Below, in pieces: positions 53,608 to 62,115 of a stretch of DNA of 64,000 nucleotides. How positions within the stretch are numbered: position 1 is the stretch's first letter; each line of letters begins with the position of its first letter. Below the pieces are notes generated by a model. That model did no database searches, had not been told where the DNA came from, and saw only the letters and a program-made list of their open reading frames with translations. The stretch comes from Flavobacterium defluvii. GTDB lineage: Bacteria > Bacteroidota > Bacteroidia > Flavobacteriales > Flavobacteriaceae. The stretch lies in assembly GCF_900129555.1 (NCBI RefSeq), contig NZ_FQWC01000005.1, positions 186,001 through 250,000 of the forward strand, in the 5' to 3' direction. The translations under genes were made by a program, and so were the position numbers.

Positions 53608-53976
53608 ATGACTAAGAAAGAAATTGCAGAAAACTTTTTAAAGCTTGCCGCAAGCGGACATTCACACGAAGCGTTCCGATTGTATGTGGGCAAAAATTTC
53701 AAACATCATAATGCTCATTTTAAAGGAGATGCCGATACTTTGATGCTGGCAATGGAAGAATCTTCGAGAAAAAATCCCAATAAAATTTTTAAAATTCATC
53801 ATATTTTAGAAGATGAAAATCTGGTTGCGGTGCATTCGCATTTAAAACAAACACCAGCTGATATCGGTTTTGCCGTAGTTCATATTTTAAAGTTCAAATC
53901 TGATAAAATTGTAGAACTTTGGGATCTCGGGCAACCAATTCCAAAAGATACTATTAATGAAAATGGAATGTTTTGA
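53608..53976 (+). CDS. NTF2-like/SnoaL-type protein
   Basis: A 122-residue NTF2-fold protein of the SnoaL-like type: an N-terminal helix (KKEIAENFLKLAASGHSHEAF), FKHHNAHFKGDADTLMLAM, and strands with NLVAVHSHLK and FAVVHILKFKSDKIVELWD. The family includes isomerases, hydrolases and ligand binders; no catalytic residue can be named here. Single gene; TTAGTTTG (about 53583) upstream resembles but does not match the promoter consensus. Confidence 0.85.
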   Translation: MTKKEIAENFLKLAASGHSHEAFRLYVGKNFKHHNAHFKGDADTLMLAMEESSRKNPNKIFKIHHILEDENLVAVHSHLKQTPADIGFAVVHILKFKSDKIVELWDLGQPIPKDTINENGMF

Positions 53977-54022
53977 TTAATTGTTAATGGTGAATTGTTA
54001 ATGGTGAATTGTTAATTATAAA
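53974..54022. repeat. Direct repeats of TTAATGGTGAATTG
   Basis: TTAATTGTTAATGGTGAATT then GTTAATGGTGAATTGTTAATT give two and a half 14-bp units. They are related to the arms at 38282-38358 and to 56640-56670. Confidence 0.65.
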
Positions 54023-54054
54023 ATATTTCTGAAAGCTGAAAACTTAGACTGAAA

Positions 54055-55104
54055 ATGAACATTCAATACAAAATTCCTGTTTTATTATTTTTTACTTTTC
54101 TTTTATCGTGCTGTAATTCATCTGCACAAAAAAAAGATGATTTCTCTACAAAGATTGACAGTGTTATTGAAAATAGCACTTCTCCGTTTTTTAATGGCGC
54201 CGTATTAATTTCCAAAAACGGAAAAACATTATATTCGAATGTAAAAGGTTTTGCCAATTTTGAGACCAAAAAGCCTTTAACCATAAATTCTCAGTTTGAA
54301 ATTATGTCAAACAGTAAACAGGTTGCGGCAATTTTACTTTTACTGGAAGTTGAAAAAGGTAAAGTCGATTTAAACTCTCCTATTAAAAAATATCTTCCTG
54401 AATTAACGCAATCATGGGCAGATTCTGTTACGGTTCATCAGCTTTTAAATCATTCGCACGGAATTGTTGATTTGCAAAAACCTTTGGCTTTTAAACCCGG
54501 AACCAAATTTAGTTACGGAAACTTAAGTTTTGGTCTTGTGGAAAAAATTGTAGAATTCAGCACTCAGAAAAAATATTCAGAAACTGCCGATGCTCTTTTT
54601 AAAAAGCTAAAAATGAACAATACATTTTGCTATTCTAAAGACAAAACCCAAAATTTAGCGACAGGATATTACAATGCAAAAAATGTTTTAGAACCTGTTA
54701 CTTCAACTCAAATCACACCCCAAAGTTTAGGTGCAGACGGAGTTGTTTCGACTGTAAATGACTTATCGATTTGGAATAATAATCTTCACAAAGGAAAAAT
54801 TCTAAAACCAGAAATATACCAATTAATGCTAAAATATACTATTGCTGCACAACATGATTTTTTTGGCAAAGCTGATGAAGGTTATGGATACGGAATTAAA
54901 ATTATCGAAAATGAAGTAGTTAAATATGTTGGCCATACGGGACTTGGCGACGGATTTTCTTCTGTAAACTTATACTTTCCCGAAAGCAGCGTCAGTTTAA
55001 TTGTTTTAGAAAATCAAATGAATGAAAATCGCGATTTGTTTTATATTTCTGAACTTAAAATCAAAAACATTCTGTTAAAAAGCGATTTAGTTCGTCAAAA
55101 ATAG
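54055..55104 (+). CDS. Serine hydrolase, class C beta-lactamase family, lipoprotein
   Basis: Exported serine hydrolase of the beta-lactamase/DD-peptidase fold. The signal ends in LLSCC with a lipobox Cys19. The active-site triad is SxxK (Ser85-Lys88 in MSNSKQVAA), YxN (Tyr-Gly-Asn in KFSYGNLSF) and a C-terminal HTG (VGHTGLGDGF). 349 residues, complete. Homologues hydrolyse esters, peptides or D-amino-acid bonds; beta-lactamase activity should not be assumed. It is followed after 5 nt by a DUF1801 gene and then an MBL gene, a likely transcription unit. Confidence 0.9.
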   Translation: MNIQYKIPVLLFFTFLLSCCNSSAQKKDDFSTKIDSVIENSTSPFFNGAVLISKNGKTLYSNVKGFANFETKKPLTINSQFEIMSNSKQVAAILLLLEVEKGKVDLNSPIKKYLPELTQSWADSVTVHQLLNHSHGIVDLQKPLAFKPGTKFSYGNLSFGLVEKIVEFSTQKKYSETADALFKKLKMNNTFCYSKDKTQNLATGYYNAKNVLEPVTSTQITPQSLGADGVVSTVNDLSIWNNNLHKGKILKPEIYQLMLKYTIAAQHDFFGKADEGYGYGIKIIENEVVKYVGHTGLGDGFSSVNLYFPESSVSLIVLENQMNENRDLFYISELKIKNILLKSDLVRQK

Positions 55105-55109
55105 TAGGC

Positions 55110-55532
55110 ATGGCAAAAAATAAAACAGCAGAAACAGAAGGCAGCGTTATTGATTTTATAAATGCTGTAGACAGTGAAGCAAAAAGAAATGATGCTTTTG
55201 AACTGATAAGAATAATGAAATCAATTACAGGTTTTGAACCAAAAATGTGGGGACCAAGCATTATTGGTTTTGGAAGTTATCATTACAAATATGCAACAGG
55301 ACATGAAGGCGACGCGCCTTTGGCAGCATTTTCTCCCAGAAAAGCAGCAACAACAATTTACTTTTATTTACCCGAAGAAAAAAGAGATGAACTTTTTGTA
55401 AATCTGGGAAAATACAAAGTCTCAAAAGCATGCATTTACATCAAAAAATTAGCAGATATTGATATCGAAATTTTAAAAAAGATAATTTTACTTTCGATTG
55501 AATACACTCAAAATTTATATCCTCAAAAATAA
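55110..55532 (+). CDS. DUF1801 domain protein (copy B)
   Basis: A 140-residue DUF1801 protein: SVIDFINAVDSEAKRNDAFE, LIRIMKSITGFEPKMWGPSI and GFGSYHYKYATGHEGD are the family's usual sequence, then FYLPEEKRDELFVNLGKYK. It differs clearly from copies A and C, so this is not a recent duplicate. It lies between the serine hydrolase (5-nt gap) and the MBL gene (2-nt gap). Function unknown. Confidence 0.87.
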   Translation: MAKNKTAETEGSVIDFINAVDSEAKRNDAFELIRIMKSITGFEPKMWGPSIIGFGSYHYKYATGHEGDAPLAAFSPRKAATTIYFYLPEEKRDELFVNLGKYKVSKACIYIKKLADIDIEILKKIILLSIEYTQNLYPQK

Positions 55533-55534
55533 CA

Positions 55535-56638
55535 ATGATCACATTCTTAATTCTATTATTAGTAATAGTTCTTCTGGTTTACAATTTTTTACAACATCCA
55601 AAATTCGGAAAAAAACCTTCCGGCGAAAGATTAGCTTTAATCGAAAAGTCGCCACAATATAAAAATGGAAAATTTGAAAACCAGAGTTTCACACCAGATC
55701 TGGCCGAAGAAGAAAGTTTTATTGGCGTTTTAATAGAATTTTTATTTAAAAAAGTCGAAAGAAAAATACCGAAAGATTTGATTCCGTCTATAAAAACCAA
55801 TTTACATGAGCTTTCTCCCGATCAGGATGTCTTAGTTTGGTTTGGGCATTCGTCGTACTTTATTCAGATTGAAGGAAAACGTTTTTTAATCGATCCCGTT
55901 TTCAGCGGAAACGCCTCTCCTATTTCGGGCACAACAAAATCCTTTAAAGGAAGTGATATTTATACCGTTGATGATCTTCCGGAAATTGATTATTTATTAA
56001 TAACACATGACCATTATGATCATTTAGATTATAAAACGATTATCGAATTAAAACCAAAAGTCAAAAAAATAATTACAGCGCTTGGCGTTGGCTCACACTT
56101 TGAGTTTTGGGGATTTCCTACAGAAAATATTATAGAAAAAGACTGGAACGAAAAAATCGAATTAGATGAAAATCTAACGCTATATACAGCACCTGCAAGA
56201 CATTTTTCCGGCAGAAGTTTTAAACGCTGCAATACACTTTGGACTTCATTTATTCTGGAAACCAAAGATTTCAGAATGTATTTGGGAGGAGACAGCGGTT
56301 ATGACAAACATTTTGCTGAAATTGGCGAAAAATTCGGCTCTTTTGACATTGTTTTACTCGATAACGGGCAATATAACCCAAAATGGAAATACATTCATAA
56401 CATGCCCGAAGATGTTATAAAAGCAATGAAAGATTTAAGAGCAAAACGAGTTTTTCCTGTACATTCATCAAAATTTGCATTATCACTTCATTCCTGGGAT
56501 GAACCTTTAATTAGAATATCTGAATTGAATGCAAATTCCGAAAATCCTATTCCGCTAATTACACCCATGATTGGAGAATTAGTAGAACTAAAAAATAAAA
56601 ATCAGGAATTTAAACAATGGTGGAAAGGGGTTAGGTAA
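55535..56638 (+). CDS. MBL-fold metallohydrolase (UlaG/NAPE-PLD-like), membrane-anchored
   Basis: Metallo-beta-lactamase-fold hydrolase. A single N-terminal helix (residues 2-19) anchors it. Dimetal ligands His158, His160, Asp162 and His163 are in THDHYDHLD, with further ligands in APARHFSGRSF, YLGGDSGYD and FPVHSSKF. The VWFGHSSYFIQIEGKRFLID segment is typical of the UlaG/NAPE-PLD-like group. 367 residues. The sequence does not tell whether the substrate is a phosphodiester lipid or another ester. It is third in the serine hydrolase-DUF1801-MBL run. Confidence 0.9.
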   Translation: MITFLILLLVIVLLVYNFLQHPKFGKKPSGERLALIEKSPQYKNGKFENQSFTPDLAEEESFIGVLIEFLFKKVERKIPKDLIPSIKTNLHELSPDQDVLVWFGHSSYFIQIEGKRFLIDPVFSGNASPISGTTKSFKGSDIYTVDDLPEIDYLLITHDHYDHLDYKTIIELKPKVKKIITALGVGSHFEFWGFPTENIIEKDWNEKIELDENLTLYTAPARHFSGRSFKRCNTLWTSFILETKDFRMYLGGDSGYDKHFAEIGEKFGSFDIVLLDNGQYNPKWKYIHNMPEDVIKAMKDLRAKRVFPVHSSKFALSLHSWDEPLIRISELNANSENPIPLITPMIGELVELKNKNQEFKQWWKGVR

Positions 56639-56692
56639 TTTTTGATTGTTAATGGTTGATGGTTGATTGTAGTTACCTTGAAATTTAAAAAA

Positions 56693-57817
56693 ATGAAACA
56701 AAAAATAAATCTATTCATAATAGCATTTTTCCTTGTATACAATGCATTTTCGCAAAATACCTATGTCTTTTTAGGATCGTATAATCGTGATAAATCAGCA
56801 GAAGCAATTCAGGTTTTTCAATTGGATACTTTAAACGGAAAACTGACAAAAGTTACGGCGGTTAAAAATATTGTAAATCCATCTTATTTGGCAATTTCTC
56901 CTAACGGAAAATACGTTTATGCCTGCACCGATACCAAAACACCAAATGCCGGAAGTGTCAGCAGTTTTGAATTTAATCCTGAAAACAAAAGCCTTACTTT
57001 TTTAAACAGTCAGAGAAGCGGCGGCGAAAATCCGGTATATGTTTCTGTTCACAAAAGCGGAAAATGGCTTGCTAATGCTAATTATACCGAAGGAAGTGTT
57101 TCGGTTTATCCAATTCTTGAAAACGGAAAAATCGATTCGATTGCACAGAATTTTCAATATACGGAAGGAAGTACACACAAAGAAAGACAAACAAGATCAC
57201 ATGTTCATTCGGCCGTATTTTCGCCTCAATTCGATTATTTGTTTTTACCCGATCTAGGTGCCGATAAAATTCGCTGTTACGCATTTGATGAAAATAAAAA
57301 ACAGCCTTTAACGGAAACAAAAAATCCGTTTATAAAAACTGATTTAGAAGCCGGACCGCGGCATTTTACTTTTCACCCAAATCAAAAATTTGGTTATTGC
57401 ATTGAAGAAATGGCCGGACAAATCAGTGTTTATAAGTATGAAAAGGGTGTTTTAAATAAAATTCAGCGTATTGCCACACATATTGATAAAATTAAAGACG
57501 GGTTTGAAAGCTCTGATATTCATATTTCTCCAGACGGAAAATTTCTGTACGCCACAAACCGCGGCAAAGAAAACAACATTGCTATATTTTCTATAGATGA
57601 AAACGGTCTTTTGAAAAATATTGGTTATCAATCGACTTTAGGAAAACATCCAAGAGTTTTTGCGATTGATGAAAGCGGGAAATTTTTAATTGCATCAAAT
57701 GTGATTACAGGAAATATTATTGTTTTTAGAAGAAATCCTAAAACCGGATTACTTAAAAAAACAGGAAAACAAATTAAAATGGAAAATGTTTCCTGTGTAC
57801 AGATTAAGAAATACTAA
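56693..57817 (+). CDS. Exported lactonase-family beta-propeller protein
   Basis: Seven-bladed propeller of the 6-phosphogluconolactonase (Pgl/YbhE) type. Start ATG 56693 gives a clean signal peptide (MKQKINLFIIAFFLVYNAFS); an upstream ATG would add ten residues before it. Repeats such as NPSYLAISPNGKYVYAC, ARSH-like RSHVHSAVFSPQFDYLFLPD and DIHISPDGKFLYATNRG define the blades. 374 residues. Because it is exported, it is unlikely to be the cytosolic pentose-phosphate enzyme; periplasmic lactone hydrolysis is an inference. Confidence 0.88.
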   Translation: MKQKINLFIIAFFLVYNAFSQNTYVFLGSYNRDKSAEAIQVFQLDTLNGKLTKVTAVKNIVNPSYLAISPNGKYVYACTDTKTPNAGSVSSFEFNPENKSLTFLNSQRSGGENPVYVSVHKSGKWLANANYTEGSVSVYPILENGKIDSIAQNFQYTEGSTHKERQTRSHVHSAVFSPQFDYLFLPDLGADKIRCYAFDENKKQPLTETKNPFIKTDLEAGPRHFTFHPNQKFGYCIEEMAGQISVYKYEKGVLNKIQRIATHIDKIKDGFESSDIHISPDGKFLYATNRGKENNIAIFSIDENGLLKNIGYQSTLGKHPRVFAIDESGKFLIASNVITGNIIVFRRNPKTGLLKKTGKQIKMENVSCVQIKKY

Positions 57818-57832
57818 CAAAAAAATTAAAAA

Positions 57833-58363
57833 ATGACAACACCATATTTCAATTTACAACCAGATTTTCTGGAAGATGAAATCACAAAATTAGTTCCGTT
57901 AAAAGAAAGTGATTTTGAAGAATTGTATAAAGTCGCTTCAGATCCTTTAATTTGGGAACAACATCCAATTAAAGACCGCTATAAAAGGGATGTTTTTCAA
58001 TCCTTTTTTGAAACAGCCATAAATTCAAAAGGTTCATTTTTAATTCTGGATAAAAAAACCAATGAAATTATGGGAACTACACGTTATTATGATTATAATC
58101 CCGAAAAATCGAGCGTTGCGATTGGTTATACATTTATTGCCCGAAAATATTGGGGCGGTCCTTATAATAATTCTACAAAGAAACTATTGATAGATTATGC
58201 ATTTCAGCATGTAGACTCGGTTTTGTTTCATATCGGCGTCGAAAACTTCCGTTCGCAAAAAGCAGTTTCAAAACTCGGAGCAGAGAAAATAAATACAATT
58301 CTTGTTACGCATAACGGCGTAAGCATTCCGCATTTTGAATATCAATTACTTAAAAAATTATGA
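57833..58363 (+). CDS. GNAT-family N-acetyltransferase (RimJ/RimL type)
   Basis: A 176-residue acetyltransferase with the RimL-like layout: LVPLKESDFEELYKVASDP, EIMGTTRYYDYNPEKSSVAI, YTFIARKYWGGPYNNSTKKL (acetyl-CoA site) and GVENFRSQKAVSKLGAEKI. It is 15 nt after the lactonase gene and may be co-transcribed. Substrates could be ribosomal proteins, antibiotics or small molecules; none is indicated. Confidence 0.88.
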   Translation: MTTPYFNLQPDFLEDEITKLVPLKESDFEELYKVASDPLIWEQHPIKDRYKRDVFQSFFETAINSKGSFLILDKKTNEIMGTTRYYDYNPEKSSVAIGYTFIARKYWGGPYNNSTKKLLIDYAFQHVDSVLFHIGVENFRSQKAVSKLGAEKINTILVTHNGVSIPHFEYQLLKKL

Positions 58364-58375
58364 GTATGAATGATG

Positions 58376-58497
58376 AGTTGTGAGTTGCTTTACCCTGTGT
58401 TTAATTAATAACTCACAACACATAACTTATAACTTATAATTTATAATTCATAACTTATAATTCATAACTTATAATTCATAACTTATAATTCATAACT
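58376..58497. repeat. AACTCACAAC inverted words and 14-bp tandem repeat CATAACTTATAATT
   Basis: GAGTTGTGAGTT (about 58394) faces AACTCACAACACATAACTT (about 58430). Then CATAACTTATAATT is repeated directly at 58449, 58463 and 58477, with a partial fourth. The element fills the gap. The unit is shorter than any CRISPR repeat and has no spacers. Confidence 0.75.
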
Positions 58498-58507
58498 AAA
58501 TAAAACA

Positions 58508-59089
58508 ATGAATAGAATAACCGTTTTTTGCGGATCAAGTTTTGGTACCGAAGAAATCTATAAAGAACAAGCCGAATTATTAGGAAAAACATTAGCAAAG
58601 CAAAATATTGGTTTGGTATACGGCGGAGCAAATGTTGGTTTAATGGGCGCCGTAGCAGATGGAGCTTTAAGCGAAAATGGAACTGTAATTGGTGTTTTGC
58701 CTAACTTTTTAAGATCAAAAGAAATTGCCCATCTTGGCTTAACCGAATTAATTTTGGTTGAAAGCATGCATGAGCGCAAAACCAAAATGAATGATTTATG
58801 TGATGGTGTAATTGCGCTTCCGGGTGGTTTTGGAACTCTGGAAGAACTTTTTGAAATGCTCACATGGGCACAATTAGGGCTTCATAAAAAACCTATCGCA
58901 ATTTTAAACATTAATGGGTTTTATGACTCTCTTTTAGAATTACTTGAAACTATGACCGAAAAAGGTCTTTTGAAAGAAGTAAACAAAAATATGCTTTTGG
59001 TAAGCGATGATATTGACGATTTATTAAAGCAGATGAAAAATTATGTTCCGCCGTCGGTTGGAAAGTGGATTGATAAAGGTAAAGTCTAA
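58508..59089 (+). CDS. LOG-family protein (TIGR00730 Rossmann fold)
   Basis: Lysine-decarboxylase-like/LOG-fold enzyme. The signature PGGFGTLEELFEMLTWAQLG is complete, preceded by VYGGANVGLMGAVADGAL and MHERKTKMNDL. Characterised members are nucleoside-5'-monophosphate phosphoribohydrolases that release the base, in plants and some bacteria cytokinins; the older lysine decarboxylase label is wrong. 193 residues, complete. No cytokinin synthesis gene (IPT) is adjacent, so general nucleotide hydrolysis is as likely. Confidence 0.92.
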   Translation: MNRITVFCGSSFGTEEIYKEQAELLGKTLAKQNIGLVYGGANVGLMGAVADGALSENGTVIGVLPNFLRSKEIAHLGLTELILVESMHERKTKMNDLCDGVIALPGGFGTLEELFEMLTWAQLGLHKKPIAILNINGFYDSLLELLETMTEKGLLKEVNKNMLLVSDDIDDLLKQMKNYVPPSVGKWIDKGKV

Positions 59090-59143
59090 AAAAATAAAAC
59101 CTATATTCGCACCCAAAAATAAATCTAACTATTTAAACCAAAA

Positions 59144-60337
59144 ATGAAAAAACCATTACTATTGCTGCTTTTCATATTAAGCATGCATTCTTATGCCCAA
59201 ATTACTTTTGAAAAAGGGTATTTTATTGACAATAACGATAAAAAAACAGAATGCCTTATTAAAAATTTAGACTGGCGTAACAATCCAACTGAATTTGAAT
59301 ACAAATTAGACGAACAGGATCAGTCTCAAAAAATCAATATCACACAAGCTAAAGAATTTGGAATTTATAAGGTTTCAAAATACATAAGACAAACTGTAAA
59401 TATTGACCGTTCAAGAACAATTTTAAGCGAGCTGGATTATGACAAAAGTCCAAAATTCAATGAAGAAAAATTATTTTTAAAAGTTTTAATCGAAGGAAAA
59501 GCTAATTTATATGAATATGAAAACTCAGATATCAGCCGTTTCTTTTTTAAGACTGAGAATACACCTATTACACAATTAATTTGCAAATCATACAAAATAT
59601 CAGATACTGAAGTAGGAGAAAACAACACGTTTAGAAATCAAATCTATACCGAATTAAAATGTGAAAACATCAACATTCAAAGCATTAAATACCTCAATTA
59701 TACAAAAGCTGGTTTATCTAAAATTTTTGCAAAATACAATCAATGCCAAAACTCTGAGTTTACAAATTTTGAAACGACGCAAAAGAAAGATTTATTTAAT
59801 TTAACTATTAGACCTGGTATCAAAAATTCAAGTTTTTCTGCAAAAAATGCTATTTATACTAATTATAATGCTGATTTTGGATCTAAAATTGGCTTTAGAC
59901 TTGGTGTTGAAGCTGAAATGATTTTGCCTTTTAATAAAAATAAATGGGCAATAATAATTGAACCAACTTACCAATCTTATAAAGCTGAGGATTCTCAACC
60001 CAATTTAACTTCAAAAATTGATTACAGTTCTATCGAATTGCCTATTGGTATTAGGCATTATTTTTTCCTGAACAATACTTCTAAAATATTTGTAAACGCT
60101 CAGTATCAAATTGATATAGCTATAAAAAATAAAGCATCTTTTAAAGTTACAAATTTAGCAGACGATTTAAATGTTGATTCATCCGGAGGCATCACATTTG
60201 GTTTGGGATATAACTACAAGAAAAAATATAGTACTGAGTTTAGAATGGGTTTGTCAAGAGATCTTTTTAGCAAATATGGCGCTTGGACGTCTGATTATAA
60301 AACCATTGCGCTTATTTTTGGATATACGATATTCTAA
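59144..60337 (+). CDS. Outer-membrane beta-barrel protein (PorT-like)
   Basis: Exported 397-residue protein. A signal peptide (about 1-18, ending MHSYAQ) is followed by a soluble beta-rich domain (about 20-215) and a C-terminal predicted barrel of eight or so strands (about 220-397: LFNLTIRPGIKNSSFSA, IGFRLGVEAEMILPF, IELPIGIRHYFFL, ending IALIFGYTIF). The terminal aromatic residue suits outer-membrane assembly. It resembles the outer-membrane beta-barrel (OMP_b-brl) group common in Bacteroidota. TATATTCG at 59103-59110 is a near-consensus -7 element. Ligand or role unknown. Confidence 0.82.
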   Translation: MKKPLLLLLFILSMHSYAQITFEKGYFIDNNDKKTECLIKNLDWRNNPTEFEYKLDEQDQSQKINITQAKEFGIYKVSKYIRQTVNIDRSRTILSELDYDKSPKFNEEKLFLKVLIEGKANLYEYENSDISRFFFKTENTPITQLICKSYKISDTEVGENNTFRNQIYTELKCENINIQSIKYLNYTKAGLSKIFAKYNQCQNSEFTNFETTQKKDLFNLTIRPGIKNSSFSAKNAIYTNYNADFGSKIGFRLGVEAEMILPFNKNKWAIIIEPTYQSYKAEDSQPNLTSKIDYSSIELPIGIRHYFFLNNTSKIFVNAQYQIDIAIKNKASFKVTNLADDLNVDSSGGITFGLGYNYKKKYSTEFRMGLSRDLFSKYGAWTSDYKTIALIFGYTIF

Positions 60338-60359
60338 AAAACCATTTTTTAATATAATA

Positions 60360-60392
60360 AAAGCTTTACAAATTCCTGTAAAGCTTTTTTTA
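60360..60392 (+). terminator. Terminator of the barrel gene
   Basis: AAAAGCTTTACA (60360-60371) pairs with TGTAAAGCTTTT (60378-60389) and continues in T's. Confidence 0.9.
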
Positions 60393-60452
60393 TTTCCTAA
60401 ATTAGTTACCTCAAAAAATATTACGATTAAAATTTACTTCATATATAAAAAA

Positions 60453-60920
60453 ATGAAAACAGAAAACAACAAATATGCAAAAGCCGAAATGCTGATTAGA
60501 AAACCTGTTTCAGAAGTTTTTCAGGCTTTTATTGACCCGGAAATAACCAGTAAATTTTGGTTTACAAAAGGCTCCGGAAAATTAGTAGAAAACCAAAAAA
60601 CAGAATGGACCTGGGAAATGTATGGTTTTTCTCTTTCTGTGACGACATTGGTTTTGCAGGAAAATAAAAAGATTGTCGTTGAATGGGGAAATCCTGATGA
60701 AACAACTTTAGTCGAATGGATTTTTACACCTTTAAACGAAAATGAAACTTTTGTAAGTATAACAAATTCCGGTTTAAAAGGAGATTCAGATAAAATAATC
60801 GATCAGGTTCGCAATTCTACGGAAGGCTTTACGTTAGTTTTAGCCGGAGCAAAAGCTTATCTGGAACATCAATTACAATTAAATTTAGTTTTGGACAGAT
60901 TTCCAAAAGGATTAGCATAA
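60453..60920 (+). CDS. SRPBCC/AHSA1-like protein (B)
   Basis: SRPBCC-fold protein of 155 residues: KAEMLIRKPVSEVFQAFIDP, ITSKFWFTKGSGKL, VEWGNPDETTLVEWIFTPL and the long C-terminal helix ending LDRFPKGLA. I use the ATG at 60453; the same frame is open back to 60171, but that would overlap the barrel gene and the terminator and adds no domain. Function unknown, as for the similar protein at 50.3 kb. Confidence 0.88.
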   Translation: MKTENNKYAKAEMLIRKPVSEVFQAFIDPEITSKFWFTKGSGKLVENQKTEWTWEMYGFSLSVTTLVLQENKKIVVEWGNPDETTLVEWIFTPLNENETFVSITNSGLKGDSDKIIDQVRNSTEGFTLVLAGAKAYLEHQLQLNLVLDRFPKGLA

Positions 60921-60923
60921 ATT

Positions 60924-61006
60924 TAGTTTCGGGTTTCAGGTTTTATTAGAATTTCAAGTTCCGTGCTTCAACCTGAAACTTGAAACCTGAAACCTGAAAC
61001 TTTAAA
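60924..61006. repeat. AAACCTGAAAC repeat element
   Basis: TTTCGGGTTTCAGGTTTTATT on the left and CAACCTGAAACTTGAAACC, TGAAACCTGAAAC on the right are inverted relative to each other, with three tandem CTTGAAAC/CCTGAAAC units. It fills the gap between SRPBCC B and DUF1801 C. Confidence 0.7.
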
Positions 61007-61015
61007 CAAAAAATT

Positions 61016-61384
61016 ATGGAAACTAAGAAACCCGAAAATATCGACGAATACATCGGTGGATTTCCGAATGACGTTCAGGAAATTTTAGAAAAAGTGAGAA
61101 TGACGATTCAAAAAGCGGCTCCGGAGGCAAAAGAAAAAATCAGTTATTCGATGCCGGCTTTTGAACAAAACGGAATTGTGGTCTATTTTGCTGCTTTTAA
61201 AAATCATATCGGACTTTACGCTTTTCCAAGCGGACATGAAGCTTTTAAGGAAGAACTTTCTAAATATAAATCCGGAAAAGGTTCTGTTCAGTTTCCTTTA
61301 AAAGAAAAAATGCCTTATGATTTAATTACTAAAATTGTAAAATTTAGAGTGAAAGAAAATCTGGAGAAAGCAAAAAAGAAATGA
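61016..61384 (+). CDS. DUF1801/YdhG-type protein (copy C)
   Basis: A 122-residue DUF1801 protein of the YdhG group: NIDEYIGGFPNDVQEILEKV, RMTIQKAAPEAKEKISYSMP, AFEQNGIVVYFAAFKNHIGL and YKSGKGSVQFPLKEKMPYDL. Some relatives are described as frataxin-like iron chaperones (e.g. Fra in Bacillus), a role that is not proven for this member. The stop overlaps the start of the 2H phosphoesterase gene by 4 nt (ATGA), so the two are coupled. Confidence 0.9.
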   Translation: METKKPENIDEYIGGFPNDVQEILEKVRMTIQKAAPEAKEKISYSMPAFEQNGIVVYFAAFKNHIGLYAFPSGHEAFKEELSKYKSGKGSVQFPLKEKMPYDLITKIVKFRVKENLEKAKKK

Positions 61385-62064
61385 ATTTAGCAGAACATTA
61401 CAATCAACTTTACAAAACTTCTTCTGATACCATTTTAAATGGAAATTACGATTTAGATGCAAAAATAAATTCCGTTTCCGATTCCCGATTTGGTATTGCC
61501 CTCCTTCTGCGCCCCAGCGAAAAAATCAAAACCAACATTAAACAGTTTTTAAACGAATTAAAAGCTATCGAACCTAATCAATATTATTATCCTGATTCTG
61601 ACATTCACATAACAGTAATGTCTATTATTTCATGTTACGAAGGTTTTAGTTTAGAAAAAATTGATATCAAAGACTATATCAAAATCATTCAAAAAAGTGT
61701 AAAAGAATTAAGAGAAATTAAAATCGATTTTAAAGGCGTAACAGCTTCAAATTCTGCCATAATGATTCAGGGATTTCCTTCTGACGAATCTTTAAATGAT
61801 TTAAGAAATAAGCTTCGCAAGAATTTTAAAAGTTCAGCTTTAGAACAAAGTATCGACAGTCGGTATTCTATTGCTACGGCGCATTCAACCGTAATACGCT
61901 TTACAGAAAAACTTCAAAATACAAAAAAATTAATGGACGTTGTCGAGCAATTTCGTAATTATAATTTCGGAGAATTTACAGCCAATAAACTCGAATTAGT
62001 TTTTAATGATTGGTATCAGAGAAAAAAAAACACAATTGATTTAGCTGAGTTTAATTTGAGTTGA
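61381..62064 (+). CDS. 2H phosphoesterase superfamily protein (2'-5' RNA ligase-like)
   Basis: A 227-residue protein with the two H-x-T/S-x motifs of the 2H superfamily: DIHITVMS (near residue 77) and TAHSTVIRF (near residue 168), about 90 residues apart as expected. 2H enzymes hydrolyse or form 2',3'- or 2',5'-phosphodiester bonds in RNA or nucleotides. N-terminal residues 1-35 are an extension with no clear fold. It is translated from an ATGA overlap with the DUF1801 gene. Substrate unknown. Confidence 0.8.
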   Translation: MNLAEHYNQLYKTSSDTILNGNYDLDAKINSVSDSRFGIALLLRPSEKIKTNIKQFLNELKAIEPNQYYYPDSDIHITVMSIISCYEGFSLEKIDIKDYIKIIQKSVKELREIKIDFKGVTASNSAIMIQGFPSDESLNDLRNKLRKNFKSSALEQSIDSRYSIATAHSTVIRFTEKLQNTKKLMDVVEQFRNYNFGEFTANKLELVFNDWYQRKKNTIDLAEFNLS

Positions 62065-62115
62065 GTTTTCGCCAACAATTCACCAGTTCTCTATCGCTCG
62101 GTCGTGGCGGAAAAA

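Noticed and set aside
54055..55104. Beta-lactamase resistance gene
   Set aside because: SxxK, YxN and HTG motifs are shared by many esterases and peptidases of this fold, and nothing in the context suggests resistance.
58431..58497. Possible CRISPR array
   Set aside because: The repeated unit is 14 bp, head to tail, without spacers, and no cas gene is present.
60171..60452. N-terminal extension of SRPBCC protein B
   Set aside because: The extension overlaps the barrel gene and a strong terminator and codes for no recognisable domain; the ATG at 60453 gives a normal SRPBCC start.
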